DNA from: Streptomyces violascens
GTDB lineage: Bacteria > Actinomycetota > Actinomycetes > Streptomycetales > Streptomycetaceae
DNA: 64,000 bases
Reading direction: 5' to 3'
NCBI RefSeq assembly: GCF_014649955.1
Contig: NZ_BMUA01000004.1
Coordinates: 1 to 64,000 of the forward strand
The notes beneath the pieces were generated by a model that did not search any database, was not told the origin of the DNA, and was given only the letters and a program-made list of their open reading frames with translations. Below, in pieces: positions 63,511 through 64,000 of the stretch. Numbering within the stretch: the stretch's first letter is position 1; every line of letters starts with the position of its first letter. A program made the translations under genes and the position numbers.

Positions 63511-63701
63511 CCCCGGCGCGCGCATCCTCGCGGAGCCCGGCCTGAAGGCACCCTTGCGCGCCCGGCCGGGCCCCCGAATACTCCTCCGCAGCGCTTGTCA
63601 GGAGCACGGCTTGCGCCCAGTCGTGCTGCCGTGATCCTTGGCTGCGCCTCACGGGGTCCCTCCTTTCACGGACCCCTCGATTCCCCTCGGGAGGAAAAGA
63701 A
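63511..63701 (+). promoter_or_regulatory. Leader region of the protease gene
   Basis: 191 noncoding bases. A GGGGTCC/GGACCCC hairpin (63653-63659 with 63670-63676) lies ahead of the ribosome site GGGAGG (63689-63694), which is itself close to a TCCC stretch that might pair with it. Promoter elements are not clear. Confidence 0.4.
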
Positions 63702-64000
63702 GTGAGGATCAAGCGCACCACCCCCACACGCACCACCGGTCTCGCGAGACGCACCAAGCTCGCAGCCGTCGGCACCGGCCTGCTCGCCGCGGTGGCCATA
63801 GCCGTCCCCAACGCCAGCGCCACCCCGACCCACACCTTCGGCGTCGCCGCCCTGACCGCCGCCAGCGACGCCGTGCGCGGAGCGGACGTGGCCGGAACCG
63901 CCTGGAGCGTCGACAGCGCCACCGGCAAGGTCGTCGTCACCGCCGACTCGACCGTCTCGGCGGCGGATCTGGCCAAGATCAAGCGCGCGGCCGGAGCCAA
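63702..64000 (+). CDS. Streptogrisin-type serine protease precursor (5' part, cut by window end)
   Basis: The first 99 residues of a secreted S1 protease. A basic start (RIKRTTPTRTTGLARRTKLA) leads into a signal helix ending in NASA, then the propeptide, with ADVAGTAWSVDSATGKVVVT and ADSTVSAADLAKIKRAAGA. This is the prodomain signature of streptogrisins (Streptomyces griseus proteases A, B and D), which folds the catalytic domain and is then removed. GTG 63702 has GGGAGG seven bases ahead. The catalytic domain lies beyond the window. Confidence 0.9.
   Translation, partial: MRIKRTTPTRTTGLARRTKLAAVGTGLLAAVAIAVPNASATPTHTFGVAALTAASDAVRGADVAGTAWSVDSATGKVVVTADSTVSAADLAKIKRAAGA

Overview
The window reads as a Streptomyces chromosome segment. 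It has very high G+C, GTG and TTG starts, GTGA/ATGA gene overlaps, and an rRNA operon tail. It also carries Streptomyces-typical genes: a SepF-like protein, a LysM resuscitation-promoting factor, a streptogrisin-type protease and a PucR regulator. From 9 to 41 kb the order tlyA, nadK, recN, pyrG, Nudix ADP-ribose pyrophosphatase, parA, scpA, scpB, rluB, cmk, der follows the ancient actinobacterial block also known from Mycobacterium tuberculosis (about Rv1694 to Rv1713). The species cannot be named from sequence alone.

Layout. 1-300: 3' end of 23S rRNA, 5S rRNA and a strong terminator. 0.4-5.2 kb: a huge RGG/RDD-repeat protein with a helical-repeat domain, a DUF1015 protein and a HAD phosphatase. 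5.2-8.2 kb: an iron-box-controlled siderophore importer (two permeases, one ATPase) with no binding protein beside it. 8.4-17.9 kb: SCP2 protein, tlyA-nadK-recN interrupted by an inverted lone FtsX permease, a short MraY/WecA-like membrane protein, a GT4 glycosyltransferase and a PucR regulator. 18-26 kb: GH15 glucanase/trehalase, pyrG, Nudix, a STAND/NB-ARC-TPR protein and alanine dehydrogenase. 26.5-31.1 kb: chromosome-organisation and RNA-modification operon (ParA-like ATPase, ribbon-helix-helix partner, ScpA, ScpB, RluB). 31.2-36.5 kb: an accessory NAD island between rluB and the aroH-tyrA-cmk-plsC-der run, made of a palindromic operator, pnuC, a NadR-like enzyme, an NrtR-type Nudix regulator and an ADP-ribosylglycohydrolase; these converge on an RlaP-type nucleotidyltransferase, a Rieske lipoprotein and DUF952. 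41.2-41.5 kb: a 262-bp MITE-like element. 41.5-50 kb: conserved hypotheticals, rpf, a glycosyltransferase pair, an orphan ctaD, an I78 inhibitor and a PAP2 phosphatase. 50-55 kb: DHA2 exporter, glutaryl-CoA-type dehydrogenase, SepF-like protein and a DUF5685 protein with an extreme Cys-rich tail. 55-63.5 kb: an organosulfur locus with a cysteine-ending leader peptide, polar-amino-acid ABC transporter, FAD/NAD(P)-binding protein, two flavin-dependent monooxygenases and DUF1684. The window ends inside a streptogrisin-like protease precursor.

How the parts work together. The conserved block joins rRNA methylation and pseudouridylation, NADP and CTP/dCMP metabolism, DNA repair and SMC-ScpAB condensation. 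The NAD island couples nicotinamide-riboside import and NMN/NAD synthesis to a regulator that senses an NAD-derived nucleotide and to enzymes that may remove ADP-ribose and repair RNA; this is the best candidate here for an under-described system. The 55-63.5 kb locus is best read as uptake and oxidative breakdown of a sulfur compound, controlled by a cysteine-responsive leader peptide. No tRNA, CRISPR array, prophage, complete insertion sequence or biosynthetic gene cluster was seen.
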